A program made the position numbers and the translations under genes. Of a DNA stretch of 9,541 bases, positions 9,131 to 9,541 are shown one piece after another. Below the pieces are notes generated by a model. It was not told the origin of the DNA. It worked only from the letters and a program-made list of their open reading frames with translations, and searched no databases. The DNA comes from Pseudomonadota bacterium (GTDB lineage Bacteria > Pseudomonadota > Gammaproteobacteria > Xanthomonadales > Rhodanobacteraceae): NCBI GenBank assembly GCA_025351555.1, contig JANXVS010000465.1:1-9541 (forward strand). Direction: 5' to 3'. How positions within the stretch are numbered: position 1 is the stretch's first letter; each line of letters begins with the position of its first letter.

Positions 9131-9541
9131 TGCCGTCGCGCGGTTACGTCCATCACGCCGGGCGCGCGCAGGAAATGCGCCGCCGCATAGCGTTGGAAGC
9201 GGCGCGGCTAATGAGCGAACTCGGCATCCGCGATTTTCATCTGGCCAAGCGCAAGGCCGCAGAGCGCCTTGGCGCCGGTGAAGATGTCGGGCTACCGAAA
9301 AACAGCGAGATCGAAGACGCGCTGCGCGAACATCAACGCCTGTTCCAGGCCGACGAACACCCCGCACTCCTGCGCCGGCTGCGCGAAGTAGCACGCGACG
9401 CCATGCAGTTCTTGACGCGTTTTGAGCCACGTCTGGTCGGCGCTGTGCTACTTCGCGCAGCCGGCGCAGGAGTGCGGGGTGTTCGTCGGCCTGGAACAGG
9501 CGTTGATGTTCGCGCAGCGCGTCTTCGATCTCGCTGTTTTT
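9130..9541 (+). CDS. Conserved protein of uncertain function, 5' part only
   Basis: The ATG shares one base with the mrcA stop (TGATG), suggesting translational coupling. The first 105 residues are charged and mostly helical: RRRIALEAARLMSELGIRDF, then AKRKAAERLG, LPKNSEIEDALREHQRLF and RFEPRLVG. From memory this resembles a proteobacterial family with a nucleotidyltransferase-like C-terminal half, sometimes mislabelled as UDP-N-acetylmuramate--alanine ligase; that recognition is moderate, and no catalytic motif is present in the visible part. The frame stays open to the window edge. From 9445 onward, however, the DNA is the exact reverse complement of the gene's own 9298-9394, so residues 106-137 (beginning VLLRAAGAGV) are probably not genuine. 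The real gene most likely continues differently after residue 105. Confidence 0.7.
   Translation, partial: MPSRGYVHHAGRAQEMRRRIALEAARLMSELGIRDFHLAKRKAAERLGAGEDVGLPKNSEIEDALREHQRLFQADEHPALLRRLREVARDAMQFLTRFEPRLVGAVLLRAAGAGVRGVRRPGTGVDVRAARLRSRCF
9298..9541. repeat. Perfect 97-base inverted repeat at the right edge
   Basis: Bases 9298-9394 are the exact reverse complement of 9445-9541, checked base by base, with a 50-base spacer (9395-9444). Position 9298 pairs with 9541, the last base of the window; pairing stops at 9394/9445, since 9395 (G) and 9444 (T) do not pair. The left arm lies in normal-looking coding sequence of the gene starting at 9130, and the right arm repeats that sequence backwards. 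The perfect identity and the end at the sequence terminus favour a fold-back chimera or an assembly artefact. A true genomic palindrome cannot be excluded from this window. Confidence 0.97.

Noticed and set aside
9080..9430. A 116-codon minus-strand frame near the right edge
   Set aside because: It is antisense to the mrcA end and the next gene, and its first part depends on the spacer of the inverted repeat.
9298..9541. The inverted repeat as a terminator, origin or transposon end
   Set aside because: The arms are ordinary coding sequence, far longer than a terminator stem, with no transposase or target-site duplication visible.

Overview
The window looks like chromosome from a gammaproteobacterium, probably a contig fragment. 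The evidence is a complete type IV pilus (T4P) alignment operon, pilMNOPQ, transcribed leftward and divergent from a class A penicillin-binding protein gene (PBP1a, mrcA/ponA) transcribed rightward. This back-to-back arrangement is classical in Pseudomonas, Xanthomonas and relatives. GC content is moderately high. The proteins read as a Xanthomonadales/Nevskiales-type lineage, but I cannot fix genus or family from sequence alone.

Layout. 1-1059 (minus) is the 5' part of a lipoprotein gene with bacterial Ig-like domains; it runs off the left edge. 1142-6385 (minus, read right to left) is pilM, pilN, pilO, pilP, pilQ. The first four are joined by 1-base or near-4-base stop/start contacts and pilQ follows after 24 bases. 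6386-6610 is a divergent control region with a good sigma-70-type promoter for pilM and a weaker candidate for mrcA. 6611-9130 (plus) is mrcA. 9130-9541 (plus) is the start of a conserved gene of uncertain function that overlaps the mrcA stop as TGATG and runs off the right edge.

How the genes work together. PilM is a cytoplasmic actin-like protein that binds the INLLPWR motif at the N terminus of PilN. PilN and PilO are inner-membrane partners. The lipoprotein PilP links them to the outer-membrane secretin PilQ, giving a channel across the envelope for the pilus. PBP1a makes and crosslinks peptidoglycan, the layer this complex must cross. The Ig-like lipoprotein lies where many gammaproteobacteria have aroK/aroB; a T4P-related role is possible but unproven.

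Most unusual signal: the last 244 bases form a perfect inverted repeat (97-base arms, 50-base spacer) that ends exactly at the last base and turns the right-hand gene back on itself. A fold-back chimera at a contig end is the most likely explanation, so the predicted protein beyond about residue 105 of that gene should not be trusted. I found no CRISPR array, transposase, tRNA or rRNA. Apart from the lipoprotein and the inverted repeat, this is a well-conserved housekeeping/T4P region, and I do not see a convincing new system.
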